Origin: Ciona intestinalis
Lineage: Eukaryota; Chordata; Ascidiacea; Phlebobranchia; Cionidae
Reading direction: 5' to 3'
NCBI RefSeq assembly: GCF_000224145.3
Contig: NC_020166.2
Coordinates: 8,590,745 to 8,654,744, forward strand
DNA length: 64,000 nt
The translations under genes were made by a program, and so were the position numbers. Below, in pieces: positions 52,983-64,000 of this stretch. Each line of letters opens with the position of its first letter. Within the stretch, counting starts at the first letter, position 1. Under the pieces are notes generated by a model, which saw only the letters and a program-made list of their open reading frames with translations, was not told the DNA's origin and searched no databases.

Positions 52983-53988
52983 GTTGATGTGATAAGTAAT
53001 GTCATAAGCATATGACTGATCATTTCAATGTGAAAAAAAAGTATATATCAATGTCAACTGCGACAATTATGATCCTGCAGTGAACAGTTTGCTCCATACG
53101 GTCATGCTGTACACATTTGGTTCTATTTTTTAAACTGTCAATCATTGTTTTGTTCAATTATAACCACATTGTAAGATATGTGATATGGTTGCATTAATAA
53201 ATATTAGCAAATGTAAATATCAGTACTGCTTCGCTATTTCTTTTACTTCGTCACCCATTTGTTTAAATATAAAAATGAGAACCAACACATGTGTTTATGT
53301 AGCAATTGTGTTTTAATAATTTCCTTCATTAAGTGTTTTCCACTGAGCTTTCCAAGCTATAAATGTACACATAATAGATAGATAATTTCCTATTAATGAA
53401 AAAAAATGAAAATGAATGTTCAGAAATAAATGCTGTTACAAAAACACAAGTTTATTGTCCATGAATTGAGCAAAACAATCTTGCTTTTGCACTGGGTAGG
53501 GCAGTATGTAACCTGTTTAACAGATGCACAAAAATTGCCATTGAAAGTTGTGTCCCAAATATATTACAAAATGTTCTTTTTATTCACCATTGTGCAATTT
53601 TTGTAAGTTCGATTCTACTTCCAGTAAATGTCATTCGATCTGGGGAGACTCTGCATACCATGGTAATATTTTCATGGGAAATACCTACATGTTATAACGT
53701 AAGTTACCTGCTTATTATTATTTGTTATTTGATTACACAATTCAATTGCTGTTTATTCATTATTTCTAACACTGTAAACTTTATAATGCCGAACTAAATT
53801 CAATTTGTACAACAGAATTCCATTAACAGTTTATGCAAATCATGTTTAACCTGTACTGTATTACGCTATCTTTCTGTACTGCTGTACTACAAATTGTAAT
53901 TCACTGTCTACATGTGTTTCATATGTCACTGTGCTTTATTCCATGATTTTTACACTTTTTGATACATTTTGATTTAAAGTTTAGGTAA
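52983..53988. other. NUDT21 3' UTR and sulfotransferase upstream region
   Basis: AT-rich, no gene or recognisable repeat. AATAAA at 53196-53201 and more AATAAA-type signals to about 53430. Confidence 0.5.
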
Positions 53989-55612
53989 ATGATGCAAAAA
54001 CAGTTGAGAATCATTAACTATTTGGTAATAGTTGGAATTGTTTATCGAAACATAACATTTTACAAATCTAAGCTGTGGGACAGTTACCATACTAGTGTTG
54101 ACAACATAGTGGACATATTGTTCGATGCAGTGGCAGATGAAAATTATTGTCTTCATGGTATAAATATTGTTAGTATAATGAAACTTATGTATCTTCCTCT
54201 TAATTTATTTAGTTAGACTAATTACTAATTATTATCACTGCATGATATTTCTGGTTTATAGTTTGATGGTGCCGAAAAAGTTTCATAAAACAAATAATTG
54301 TTTTTGTTGAATTTACAGGAGGTCCTTGTGTCCCGAAAAATTATGTTTCGATGTACAAAAGTCAATCTTATCCAGATGCGATCATTATCGGCTGTAAGAA
54401 ATGTGGGACGAGGGCCCTGATTGATATGATGTGTTTGCATCCTCAAATTAAAGCTTTAAGAAGGGAAGGCCATTATTTTGACGATTTTTATGCACTAGGA
54501 GATTATTGGTATGTCTTTGAGTAATTCTATCAGAAAAAGTAATGTGAGTAAGTTAATGAGGCAAACATTTTTTTGGAACATCTTTGTCTCATTTCCACTT
54601 AATGTTTTGATCTTCTATTAAGGTATAAAAGCAGAATGCCAATACTTGCCGATCATGAAGTGGCAATAGAAAAGACTCCCTCATACATGTTATCAAGACT
54701 TACTGCAGAACGAATTTATAACTTTAACCCAGATATAAAACTGATAGTCATTCTACGAAATCCTGTGGACCGATTAATAAGTGATTACCTGCAGGTAATT
54801 AATGGAACACTAAACTGTTTTTTAACTGTCAAGTTAAACTAACCCTGAATTCTGAGGAAGTTTTTTTTATCACAGAAACAAGCTCGTTTTCCTAAAGCTG
54901 TTGTACTTTCAGTAGGAGAAACTTATATAAAAAATAAAACCAACACAGTTGATGAGACTAAAGTTCATGTACAAAAAGGTTTATATGCAAAGCAACTAAA
55001 ACCTTGGTTGGAAATCTTTGGCACCAAGTCTATACTTATTGAAGATGGCAATGCATTTACAAAGGGTAATTAATACTAAATGTGACTTGACTACTCTGAA
55101 ATCCCATCTGTACTAGATCCTCTTCCTACACTAAAACGTGCACAACAATTCCTTGGTTTAAAACCACACAACAATCATGTTTATTTCAATAAATCAAAGG
55201 GATTTTACTGCTGGTTGGAAAACAGCCAGACCAAATGCCTTGCTGGTGCAAAAGGAAGAAAACACCCAAAGGTAGCTTTTAGTTATTTAAAGTAGGGCTT
55301 CCCAAATTCGGGGCTGCGTGCTGAACTATAGAAGTTGCCGAGGGCCCGAGAGTATACCAATTTAAACAAAGTAGTACTGCATGTCTGGTTATAATATACT
55401 ATTAAACAAAAACGGTCTAATATACTATTAAACAAGAAAAATTAAAAGGAGTAACAAGAAAAAAGTTTGGGAAGCCCTAATATAAACTTCATAATCAAAT
55501 TTGACGAGTTTTGTTTCAGATTCCTTCACAACAGATGAACATATTAAAATCATATTATACCAAACCAAATGAAGACCTTTTTAGAATGATTGGAAAACGA
55601 TTTGATTGGTAG
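53989..55612 (+). CDS. HS3ST: Heparan sulfate glucosamine 3-O-sulfotransferase-like
   Basis: Golgi type II membrane enzyme that transfers sulfate from PAPS to heparan sulfate glucosamine. Exons 53989-54157, 54319-54508, 54623-54794, 54876-55065, about 55098-55271, and 55520-55612. Features: an N-terminal membrane anchor (IINYLVIVGIVY), the PAPS loop IIIGCKKCGTRALIDMM (family KGGTRAL; Gly to Cys here), IEKTPSYMLS, the 3'-phosphate motif LIVILRNPVDRLISDY, VYFNKSKGFYCW and a C-terminal FDW. The two cysteines of the C-terminal disulfide loop are present. Between 55065 and about 55098 no AG acceptor exists in roughly 30 bp, so intron sequence is missing here. The last two exons recur at 55958-56473. 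Confidence 0.85.
55293..55479. mobile_element. Miniature inverted-repeat element in the last sulfotransferase intron
   Basis: TAGGGCTTCCCAAA and TTTGGGAAGCCCTA are perfect inverted ends; hAT-like in style. The second copy of the block carries the same insertion at 56155-56340, with one base lost at its right end. Confidence 0.8.
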
Positions 55613-55907
55613 ATCTAAACAATCAATTTATCAGTATTATAGACTTATGAACATATTAAAATCATATTACACCAAACCAAATGAAGACCTTTTTAGAATG
55701 ATTGGAAAACGATTTGATTGGTAGATCTAAACAATCAATTTATCAGTATTATAGACTTATTAATATCACTGTATACACTAAGACATCTGTATATTTTTTC
55801 TATTATGTGCAATGTAAAACCTTTTTATAAAACCAAGTATTTCAGCTTGATTTTTGTGAAAACATTATGAAGGAATTCTAAATGTATTGGCGTATTCTTG
55901 TTAATCC

Positions 55908-55957
55908 NNNNNNNNNNNNNNNNNNNNNNNNNNNNNNNNNNNNNNNNNNNNNNNNNN
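55908..55957. other. Assembly gap, 50 N
   Basis: Separates two copies of the sulfotransferase 3' end. Confidence 0.99.
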
Positions 55958-56473
55958 CTGAAATCCCATCTGTACTAGATCCTCTTCCTACACTAAGACG
56001 TGCACAACAATTCCTTGGTTTAAAACCACACAACAATCATGTTTATTTCAATAAATCAAAGGGATTTTACTGCTGGTTGGAAAACAGCCAGACCAAATGC
56101 CTTGCTGGTGCAAAAGGAAGAAAACACCCAAAGGTAGCTTTTAGTTATTTAAAGTAGGGCTTCCCAAATTCGGGGCTGCGTGCTGAACTATAGAAGTTGC
56201 CGAGGGCCCGAGAGTATACCAATTTAAACAAAGTAGTACTGCATGTCTGGTTATAATATACTATTAAACAAAAACGGTCTAATATACTATTATACAAGAA
56301 AAATTAAAAGGAGTAACAAGAAAAAAGTTTGGGAGCCCTAATATAAAGTTCATAATCAAATTCGACGAGTTTTGTTTCAGATTCCTTCACAACAGATGAA
56401 CATATTAAAATCATATTACACCAAACCAAATGAAGACCTTTTTAAAATGATTGGAAAACGATTTGATTGGTAG
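55958..56473 (+). CDS. HS3ST: Second copy of the last two sulfotransferase exons
   Basis: Exons 55958-56133 (cut by the gap at its left) and 56381-56473 encode EIPSVLDPLPTLRRAQQFLG ... FDW, almost identical to 55098-55271 and 55520-55612 (for example LKRAQ against LRRAQ). The intron, its miniature element and the sequence after the stop are also copied. Most likely these are two haplotypes placed in tandem, since copy 1 ends exactly at the N run. A real partial duplication cannot be excluded. Confidence 0.75.
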
Positions 56474-56800
56474 ATCTAAACAATCAATTTATCAGTATTA
56501 TAGACTTATTAATATCACTGTATACACTAAGACATCTGTATATTTTTTCTATTATGTGCAATGTAAAACCTTTTTATAAAACCAAGTATTTCAGCTTGAT
56601 TTTTGTGAAAACATTATGAAGGAATTCTAAATGTATTGGCGTATTCTTGTTAATCCACTGGGTAAACACTTACTGATATTGTTCATATTAAAAGACTTGG
56701 CATCGATTTTAACGCTGATCATTAGAGATATTGCAATCACAGTGATTATATTGATTATTGCACTTCATTAATAACACGCTTGTATATTTGCCGCATGCAT
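56474..56800. other. Sulfotransferase 3' UTR
   Basis: Shared with 55613-55907 up to about 56656, then unique. Nothing else seen. Confidence 0.5.
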
Positions 56801-56968
56801 TTATGTGTGTCCTCCATTTTTTCTCCTCGAATACGCTCCAACACAAGCAAGTAAACCACAGATTCCAATAACGAGACCCAGAGTTAAAGCGATTCCATCT
56901 CCAGCATCAAATGCAGATGCTCCAGGAATTGTGCCCGATAACAATATTGAGAGCACCAACAGAATCAT
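56801..56968 (-). CDS. SMIM30: Small integral membrane protein 30
   Basis: A 55-residue single-exon protein: cleavable-type hydrophobic N-terminus (MILLVLSILLSGTIPGASA), then AGDGIALTLGLVIGICGL, LACVGAYSRRKNG and stop. Human SMIM30 (59 residues) has the same AGDAIALLLG ... GICACLGVYARKRNG core. In vertebrates it is a micropeptide of ER/mitochondrial membranes. An in-frame ATG at 56998 would add ten residues (MIMICELQYK) that lack similarity, so the inner start is preferred. Divergent to PSMC3IP across about 0.9 kb. Confidence 0.85.
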   Translation of the reverse strand: MILLVLSILLSGTIPGASAFDAGDGIALTLGLVIGICGLLACVGAYSRRKNGGHT

Positions 56969-56998
56969 TTTATACTGTAGTTCGCAAATCATTATCAC

Positions 56999-57913
56999 AA
57001 TTTAACAAGATACAGCAGAAACGAGTTTTTTTCTGATTAGCCAAGAGACCAAGTGTAATGTATAAAGGTATGGACGGCTGGAAATATACAGATAGGATGT
57101 TAAGTTCCGGAATACTTATGTATACTGAATAATACAGTAAATGTAATTTTTTTCTAAAATGAACCAACACACTGGTGCAGCAGCAAACCTAAATACTTTA
57201 GGCAAATCTAATTTCAACTACGTTTTACGGTTTCTGTTTTACTGATACAGAACCACTACGTCTATACAGACACGAAAATCACAAGACTCATTTTACATCA
57301 AAACGTTGCACTAGTCGCCGTGATTGTACGACAAAACAAACTACCGGATAGGGCGCTATAACCTATAATTTTGTACACGTGTAGCGTAGCTGTTGGATTA
57401 GTAAAATTGCCGAACTCTAGCATGAACATTAGGGCAATTTTAGGTATTATAGTTATGATTTATTTACCCTTGGACTGCGGCTTGTGAACAACTTTATTTA
57501 TAAATCGGCTGCTTCAGAATTTTTATACACCTTGAATCTTCGTTTGCAAGTATCCAAGATTAAATCTGATACATTGTATATTTTTAATATTTTACAATCA
57601 CGCAATCATACTTTGGTATATGACGTGACATTTCGAAATAAGATACAGAAATATTTGATTTTTAATAGATCACGATGTCTATTGCAAATGTTTACTTTGG
57701 AAATCAGCGAGCCGTGGAAACAGCGGTCGCTGTTCGAGTTTCGAAATAAAAATAATAGAATGATGATATTGGTAGACATTTTGTAGACAGAATATTTTGT
57801 GCACAAATGTGATAACTTTTAGCTAATTGTAAAATACGTTTTTTTATGTTATACTGCCTGGGTACTTTATATATTTTAATAATTTTGTGACTAACCCTTT
57901 TTTAGATAATCAA
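56999..57913. other. Divergent spacer between SMIM30 and PSMC3IP
   Basis: Probably holds both promoters. GGGCGCTATAA at 57351-57361 also occurs upstream of NMNAT (43619-43629). A 100-codon frame at 57484-57786 has no recognisable similarity. A TTTTTTAG acceptor ends at 57905, eight bases before the PSMC3IP ATG. Confidence 0.45.
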
Positions 57914-58546
57914 ATGGCAAAAAAAGTTGAAGATGCCGTTTTCGAGTATATGAAAGCTCAGAATCGGCCATATAGCGCTGCAGATATTTTTTCGAATCTA
58001 CACAAGGAGCATGGAAAAACTGCCGTGACAAGAGCTGTTGAAACCTTGAGCCAACAGGGAAAGCTGCTGGAGAAAACGTATGGCAAATCCAAGATTTATG
58101 TTGTGCACCAGTCTCAATTCCCTGCAGTAAATAAGGAAGAAATAACCAAACTGGATGCTGGAATTAAAGAGCTCACTGAAAAAGTAATGAGTTTGCAGAC
58201 AGAGTATCAGAAGAAGTCATCTTTACTTGGCCAACTAAAGTCGTCGCTCACTACAGCAGATGCATTGGAAAAAGTAAAAAATCTAAGAGAAGACGTTGCA
58301 AAGATGAAAACACATTTAAAAAGCTTAAAATCCATGTCTGGAACGATTGATCCGGCTCAAAAGAAGAAAGTATATGAACAACACAAGACGTATGTAGGGC
58401 ATTGGAAAAAGAGAAAACGAATGACTTCTGATTTAATGAATGCGGTTTTAGAAGGATACCCCAAGAGCAAAAAAGTTTTTATGGATGAAGTTGGCATAGA
58501 AACTGATGAAGCCTGCTCAGTTACAATTTTTAAGACTCATGTCTAA
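57914..58546 (+). CDS. PSMC3IP: Homologous-pairing protein 2 (HOP2)
   Basis: Partner of MND1; stimulates RAD51/DMC1 strand exchange in meiosis, in the nucleus. The 210-residue protein has an N-terminal winged helix (FEYMKAQNRPYSAADIFSNL, LSQQGKLLEKTYGKSKIYVV), a long central coiled coil and the conserved end YVGHWKKRKRMTSDLMNAVL, EGYPKSKKVFMDEVGIETDE. Human length is 217. The frame is open back to 57887, but the first ATG at 57914 aligns with the human start. Intronless. A 3' splice-like AG at 57904-57905 suggests a 5' UTR intron or a spliced-leader acceptor. Confidence 0.95.
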   Translation: MAKKVEDAVFEYMKAQNRPYSAADIFSNLHKEHGKTAVTRAVETLSQQGKLLEKTYGKSKIYVVHQSQFPAVNKEEITKLDAGIKELTEKVMSLQTEYQKKSSLLGQLKSSLTTADALEKVKNLREDVAKMKTHLKSLKSMSGTIDPAQKKKVYEQHKTYVGHWKKRKRMTSDLMNAVLEGYPKSKKVFMDEVGIETDEACSVTIFKTHV

Positions 58547-58781
58547 TTTTAAAATGTCATTTGTTCATTTCTACTGCACAAAGATTTTGATTTTTGTATG
58601 ACAAAAGCACTCTTTCATTCATTCACCTTACTTAAAATTTAACTGCCAATTTTAAATTGTTGTTTATTTTAATTTTTACAGCTATTTCTTTGGTTCTTGG
58701 ATTTGCTTAAATCAAATCTTTATAGATAATTTTTTACTTTAAATTTCTCTATATTAAACGTTCATGGAAAAATAACTTAAA

Positions 58782-61700
58782 ATGTCTACGGAAAACAATT
58801 CTCCATTACCGCAAACCATGTCAGAAGGAGCCCTAAACGTGAGTAAATTTGTAAACCTTAACAATAAATTGTAAATGTTATGCATTAAAATTGAAACAGA
58901 AATAAGCTAAACGTATTTTTATATTTACCTAAATAAATATAACACTACCATGCCGCCTTAGTTTTTTATATTATTATTTTAATAACTGTCCTTGTGTGTC
59001 CAACGTCTATAAATAAACATTCCAACAAAACAATCAAAATTTGTGTATGGATAGAAATGCACAAATGTGATATAAAGGTACCACCAAAGTTTAAAAATCT
59101 TTTTGAAAAAAATCAAAATTGTTTTTTTTAATGATAAAAGTTTATGTTTATTTTTTAACAGCTGGTGCAAGAGAGATTGACAGGAGCTGAAACGGAGACA
59201 AAAGACCTCGCTAACATGCTCATGGACCTTGGAATAACTCCTAACAAAGATCTACTTGATGACCAGGCTTACCAGTAGGTTTTTTAATACATATCTCTAT
59301 TTATATTATAGCTCTGGCCTCTATTATTTTTAATATAATTGACTAATTGTTCTTCCTTTCATTATAATGCTTTATTTATTTTCCAGGTTGACATTACAGT
59401 CTCCTGAATTCCCAACATCTGTAAGTGACTGGTTGAACAAAGGGGCAGGTATGAAATTTGTAAATCCTATTCAGGACAAAATATTAAAGTATTGTTAAAA
59501 TTAAATAAAGAAAAGAAATCCGAGAAATCTGTTCGATTTGGAGATGTTCCATTAGAAAGATCAACCAAGACTTCCCACCATCCTATATTAAAGAAGCAAA
59601 CACCAATTCAACCATTAAAAGTTAACTTTGTAAGCAATATTTGACTATACTGATAACTTATTTCATTTATTATACACTTTTAACAAAATTGTACTCTAAT
59701 CATCAATGCATCCAAACATTTTTTTTACACAATAGGGGGGTTCTGTGAAACCTTGGTGGCTGTGCCAGTACTCATATTTGCAACTCGTGTCAATAACAAA
59801 AATGTCAATAAAAAAAATGATCTTTCAGAACACAGAAAATACAAGAGGGAAGAAAACGTCTTTGAAAATGAAGTCCGAGCAATATCAGAAGTTGGTTACC
59901 AGGTTGTGCAAGACAGAAAGCGTCATTCAATCTTTGAAATTAAGTCTTTGCTCAATGCAGACAACACATGAGACTGCTGACCGGGAAAAGAACATTGTCA
60001 TTGAAAAGTAAGACTGATTTTGCTGGTAATACTTCATATTTTTTTTTTATTACCTGAACATTTAATTAGCTTGTGATTACATTAATATTATAGTTTATAT
60101 TTTTTTTTATATAGGCTACCTAATAGTTTATACTTGTTTGTTTCTGCTGTGCATGAAAATGTGTCCAAAACCTTAAACTGTTGCCTAACTACAGTCTTGA
60201 GTTAGCATGCCACTAAGAAAACACATTTGGCATACCATTGTTAAATAATAAGAAATACAGTGATAAATACTTATCACAACTTCATCTCATTTCTTGGTAG
60301 TAAACAAACAACACACCTTTGGTAATGGTTTAAAACACAAATAGGATATTATGTGTTAAAAGTGTCCCATCTGCCCCCACTCTACTATATACATTTTTTT
60401 AAGATTAAAAGAAGAGATTTCTCACCAAGAAAATAAAATAAAGAAACAAGAAGAAGAGATAAACACGGAGAGGAGGAGCAGGGAGGATGTTGATCAACGT
60501 TGGAAGGAGGCCGAGATGGAAGTTAAACAGCTTCTTGAAAAACTTGATCAAGCTACCAATGTATGATTTAATGTAAAGTTAGTTAAGTGTTTATATTTGT
60601 TTTATGTGGGGTATATATATACACATATTAGAGTGGGGAAAGATGGTACACCTTTTCATTCTATGTTCTGGTCCCATTTAATAGTAACAACTGACAACTA
60701 ATATTTAAAGAATTATAAACCGTATTCTCACGACTCCAATAAACCGTTGTTAATTGTGATCACGGTATTTGGATATTATATGTTAAAATTCCCCCCCCCC
60801 CCTTACTATATAAACAAAAATGTTTTACTGACTATAATATATTTTGTGCTTTATTTTGCTCAAACAGAGGAACACTGTGTCCTCTTCTGAAGATGTGGTT
60901 GCCAGAGACAAACTCATCCGGAAGATTGAAGAGTTGAAGAAAGAATCCTCCCGGGAGCAAGAGATGAGGGAGACAATTGAAAACTCTCATCTTTCTCTTT
61001 TATCCCGAGTACAAGATATTGAAGATGAGTTGCAACGCGAGCGTGCACAGGTTAATAACATATCTTTAATTTGGATGAATGTAACTTTATCTTTGCTTGG
61101 CCGAAACTGGACAGTCGTTATAACATTTATTGTTATTTTATGTATAATAAAATATACTAAAAATTGTTAGTAAAACAGTTTTTTTATCCATTTTTTTAAA
61201 ATAATATTTACATTATAATACATATATGATATATAATGTAATATTTATAGATTATATACTAAAATTTACCAACAATTATTAATACCAATTTTTTTCTTCA
61301 TTTTTGTTTGTACACACAGACTGATGAATTAAAAAAAGAAAACATGAATTTAAAATCATCAAGTGAAGCACACAGTAAACAAACAGAGCAATGGAATGTT
61401 AAAGCAAGAGAAATGGAACAAACGCTTGCGATGTTTAAAGAAGAATTAGATGCAAAAGAAGAAGCTATTCGAAGGTTTTTCTGATATTAAATCATAAATA
61501 TATAAAAACACACATAATATATACATAATTTGTTTAAAAATATCTACACACTTTAAATTACTACTTTTTTTTAAAAAAAGTGAAAATTAATCTTAAAAAA
61601 AGCATATATATGATTTGTTTAAAATATTATTTTTTTTTATTTTAATATTTATTTGGGACCTATTTTATTTCTGAGATTAAAACTTTTACCAAAAAGCATA

Positions 61701-63761
61701 AACTTTAATTAAAATTCTATTAAACCATTTAAAATTTGTTATTGATTTTTTAGGGTAATTTTTTTTGTGTTTTAGTAAAGTTTTAGTCAAACATTATTTT
61801 ATCTTTTTACAATTTTAACACTTTTTTAAACTACATTTTGTGGTAAATATATTTTGTATTTTATTCAGTTAGTATTTTAATTTCAGGTTAATAAATGAAC
61901 AGCAATCACATTCTGTTGAAAACGCTACAATCGCTTCACAACAGAATGCCCTGCAGAAGGAAATTAAGGAATGTAATATTGTACTTGAAGCACAAAAGGT
62001 AAAAGTAAAACTGTTAATATATATGAATGCAATGCTTATTTATTTTTGTTTTACTTTGGTCTGAATGGTTAGGACCAATCAAACATTAATTATCATGATG
62101 AATAAGTATTAAACTAATAAACGAATCCGAATTAGGACAATGATATCGTTTCATATATACTTTTTACATCAAGAAAATACACTTTATCGGTAGCAAATGA
62201 TTGTCAATTTCTATCGCCTAAACAACTTTGTGGGTCTATGTGTCCTTGGGCAAGACAATTAACAACAGTTGCTACAACCCAGTGGTCACTTTTGGTTTGT
62301 CTAAATTAAAACTAAACATCCTTCCAAAATAATTACCAACAAAGTTACATATGTGGTAACCCGTAAGCGGGCACGAGGTGTATAAAAGAGTACACCTATG
62401 TTACGACTGTCGTTTCCCCGACACGCGAGGTTAAATTAGTTACATTTATTCATTATATCAAGAAATACTTTTTACTTAAATAAAGGATTATGCCCAAGCT
62501 AATTTCTTGTGTTTGAAATTATTTTTTGCCTAAATTTACAAATTATATTTTCCTTCCTTAGTCTGCTTTCACACAACTACAAACAGAGAACCGGGACTTG
62601 CAAGATGCTCTTGAGGAGGAAAGAGCAAAAGTGGAGGATTTGGAGGAGGATTTAAAAAAGAAACAAGAAGAGAACATGGAGAGGGGGACTGTGGAAGAGA
62701 AACAGAGAAAAGAACAAGAAAAGAAATTAAGATCAGAAATGAGACAGGTAGTACTCTACCTGTTCAATAGTAATTTTAAAACTAAATTAGTATTTTTGGG
62801 TTTGTTGATTTTTCCTTTTCAGATTTCCTAATTTTTTAAAAATTACAAACCCCATAATTTTGACAGTAAAATCTACTGTAAGATGCTAAAGCTAGACTTG
62901 TTTTAGAATTGTTACATGTCTACCATGTATGTATAGGCAGTAGTAGACACTACAAACTTTATTTTACATCTTATTTTTAATCATTCTGGTTTCAACAAAT
63001 AAATTTGAACAATTTGAATTTTGGTATAGGTTTTAAAAAAAGAAAAACAGAAAATGTCATCGTTGGAAGCAAAAAATAAAACTCTTGAAAGTTGCTTAAA
63101 GAAACAAGAGATTGCTCTCAAAGAGAAAGAGGAGGATTTGGAGAAGAAAGAGCAAGAGTGGGAGCGAATAATGAATGAGGAGAAACAGGTAAATAACATA
63201 ATAAATGGTACCATAATAATTTTATTTGTCTCTTTGATTACGGTAGCAAAGATTTAAAATATTTTAAACGAAAAGACAACAAATAGCGACAAAACAACAG
63301 TTGTTAAATTTACAATGTCACAAATGTGTTAAACCAAGTTTAAATTTTTTGAACTTAAAATTTTTTAGATTTATACCTATAGTTTAAGACATTAATTGTT
63401 GTCATTTTTGAGAATTTGAATTTTGGTTGTTTCTTGTGATATAGTAGTGTGGGGGAAGATGGGACACCTTTTTATTCTATTTTTTGTCCCATTTGGTAGT
63501 AAACAAAGAAAATGCAAAGAATTATAAACCGTAGTTAATTGTTTAAAACACAATCAGGATATTTGGATATTATTTGCTAAAGCAATAATTTACCTGTATT
63601 TCAAACTCAGCTGTTATATTATACAGAACACAGCACTGGCAGTTAAAGAACGAGATGAATTGATGAAAACTCGTGAAAATCTTATGAAGGAATTGAACAA
63701 AGCAGCAAGTGACGTAACGAGAGAAAAAGAATTTTTACAACAACAACTTGAGGAGATAAAG
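58782..63761 (+). CDS. CCDC150: CCDC150-like coiled-coil protein, 5' part
   Basis: Exons: 58782-58838, 59162-59274, 59387-59448, 59475-59629, 59736-60007, 60404-60560, 60868-61050, 61320-61474, 61887-61998, 62562-62747, 63030-63188, 63627-63761; phases agree, continuing past the window. LVTRLCKTESVIQSLKL matches human CCDC150 (LVNRMCRLESLMQSLKM), and the N-terminal VQERLTGAETETKDLANML matches its LQQRMRIVEEQTSSLRDDL. From about 59900 on, the product is nearly all Glu/Lys/Gln coiled coil. The gap between exons 3 and 4 is only 26 nt, too short for an ordinary intron. The start of exon 59736 is uncertain. Function is poorly known; vertebrate orthologues are mainly testis-associated. Confidence 0.75.
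60298..60391. mobile_element. Half miniature inverted-repeat element
   Basis: Only the right half is present: TAGTAAACAAACAACACACC to GTCCCATCTGCCCCCACTCT and ACTATATAC. Confidence 0.6.
60624..60812. mobile_element. Miniature inverted-repeat element
   Basis: Left end TATTAGAGTGGGGAAAGATG; the right end is altered by a C run at about 60792-60803 before TTACTATATA. Confidence 0.65.
62330..62445 (-). repeat. Dispersed ~100-bp AACGACAGTCGTT unit, reverse copy
   Basis: CAACAAAGTTACATATGTGG, GTAAGCGGGCACGAGGTGTA and GACTGTCGTTTCC; preceded at 62215-62310 by the tail of a SINE. Confidence 0.75.
63226..63312 (+). repeat. ~95-bp dispersed element shared with 22054-22148
   Basis: TTTGTCTCTTTGATTACGGT, AGCAAAGATTTAAAATATTT and GACAAAACAACAGTTGTTAA in the same order as the channel-intron copy. 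Confidence 0.65.
63439..63587. mobile_element. Miniature inverted-repeat element, right end missing
   Basis: ATAGTAGTGTGGGGGAAGAT at the left; ends after GGATATTTGGATATTATTTG without the inverted right end. Confidence 0.7.
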
Positions 63762-64000
63762 GTGGAATAATTTTATTTGTTGTTCTGTTTATTGCCATGT
63801 TAAGTTTCCTTTTAAATATTCATGAATTTTCATAATATATTATTCAAATCCTGGAACATTATAATGAGCAAGCTGCACAATTTATATCTAAATAAAAAGT
63901 AGTAAAAATATGATTAAAAATTATTTAAATTATTTTTTTAACTGTGAGTAGGGAATGACATGATAAAAATTTCCATAATCCAACATTAGGTTCCATATTT

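Overview
The window looks like a tunicate genome, most likely Ciona. It is AT-rich, with compact many-exon genes beside intronless ones, and its introns are full of short dispersed repeats. It holds a chordate-type voltage-gated sodium channel and a heparan-sulfate 3-O-sulfotransferase. A pair of small cationic-peptide precursors has the signal / cationic core / acidic tail layout described for ascidian haemocyte peptides. Several genes begin just after a 3' splice-like AG, as expected in a lineage that uses spliced-leader trans-splicing. The species is inferred, not proven.

Layout. 1-5160: repeats (miniature inverted-repeat elements and a 47-bp tandem array) and the unresolved 5' end of the channel gene. 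5164-35546: sodium channel alpha subunit, 40 exons that join in one continuous frame (about 2,477 residues; the cytoplasmic N-terminus was not found). 37908-42881: 4-hydroxyphenylpyruvate dioxygenase, 11 exons, 385 residues. 44099-44926: intronless NMN adenylyltransferase. 45668-47341: first three exons of a phospholipase B-like gene that runs into a 1,000-N gap. 48540-51540: two inverted cationic-peptide genes and orphan copies of their promoter. 52263-52982: intronless NUDT21. 53989-56473: HS3ST-type sulfotransferase whose last two exons appear twice around a 50-N gap. 56801-56968 (-): SMIM30. 57914-58546: PSMC3IP (HOP2). 58782 to past the end: CCDC150-like coiled-coil gene.

The most unusual object is the sodium channel. 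Its selectivity-filter positions read D-E-T-E instead of D-E-K-A, its inactivation motif reads VFL instead of IFM, two toxin-site positions in the domain I pore are both serine, and its domain I extracellular turret is about three times the usual size, with 12 cysteines and 11 N-glycosylation sequons. Each change is read directly from exons whose splice phases all agree; the functional consequences are inference.

The genes do not form one pathway. HPD (tyrosine breakdown) and NMNAT (NAD synthesis) are metabolic, NUDT21 acts in mRNA 3'-end processing, PSMC3IP in meiotic recombination, and the peptide pair probably in defence. PSMC3IP and the CCDC150-like gene lie head-to-tail with a 3' splice-like site and no AATAAA between them, so they may be co-transcribed. 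The assembly has gaps at 13651-13700, 47543-48542 and 55908-55957; at least two places look like collapsed or doubled haplotypes.
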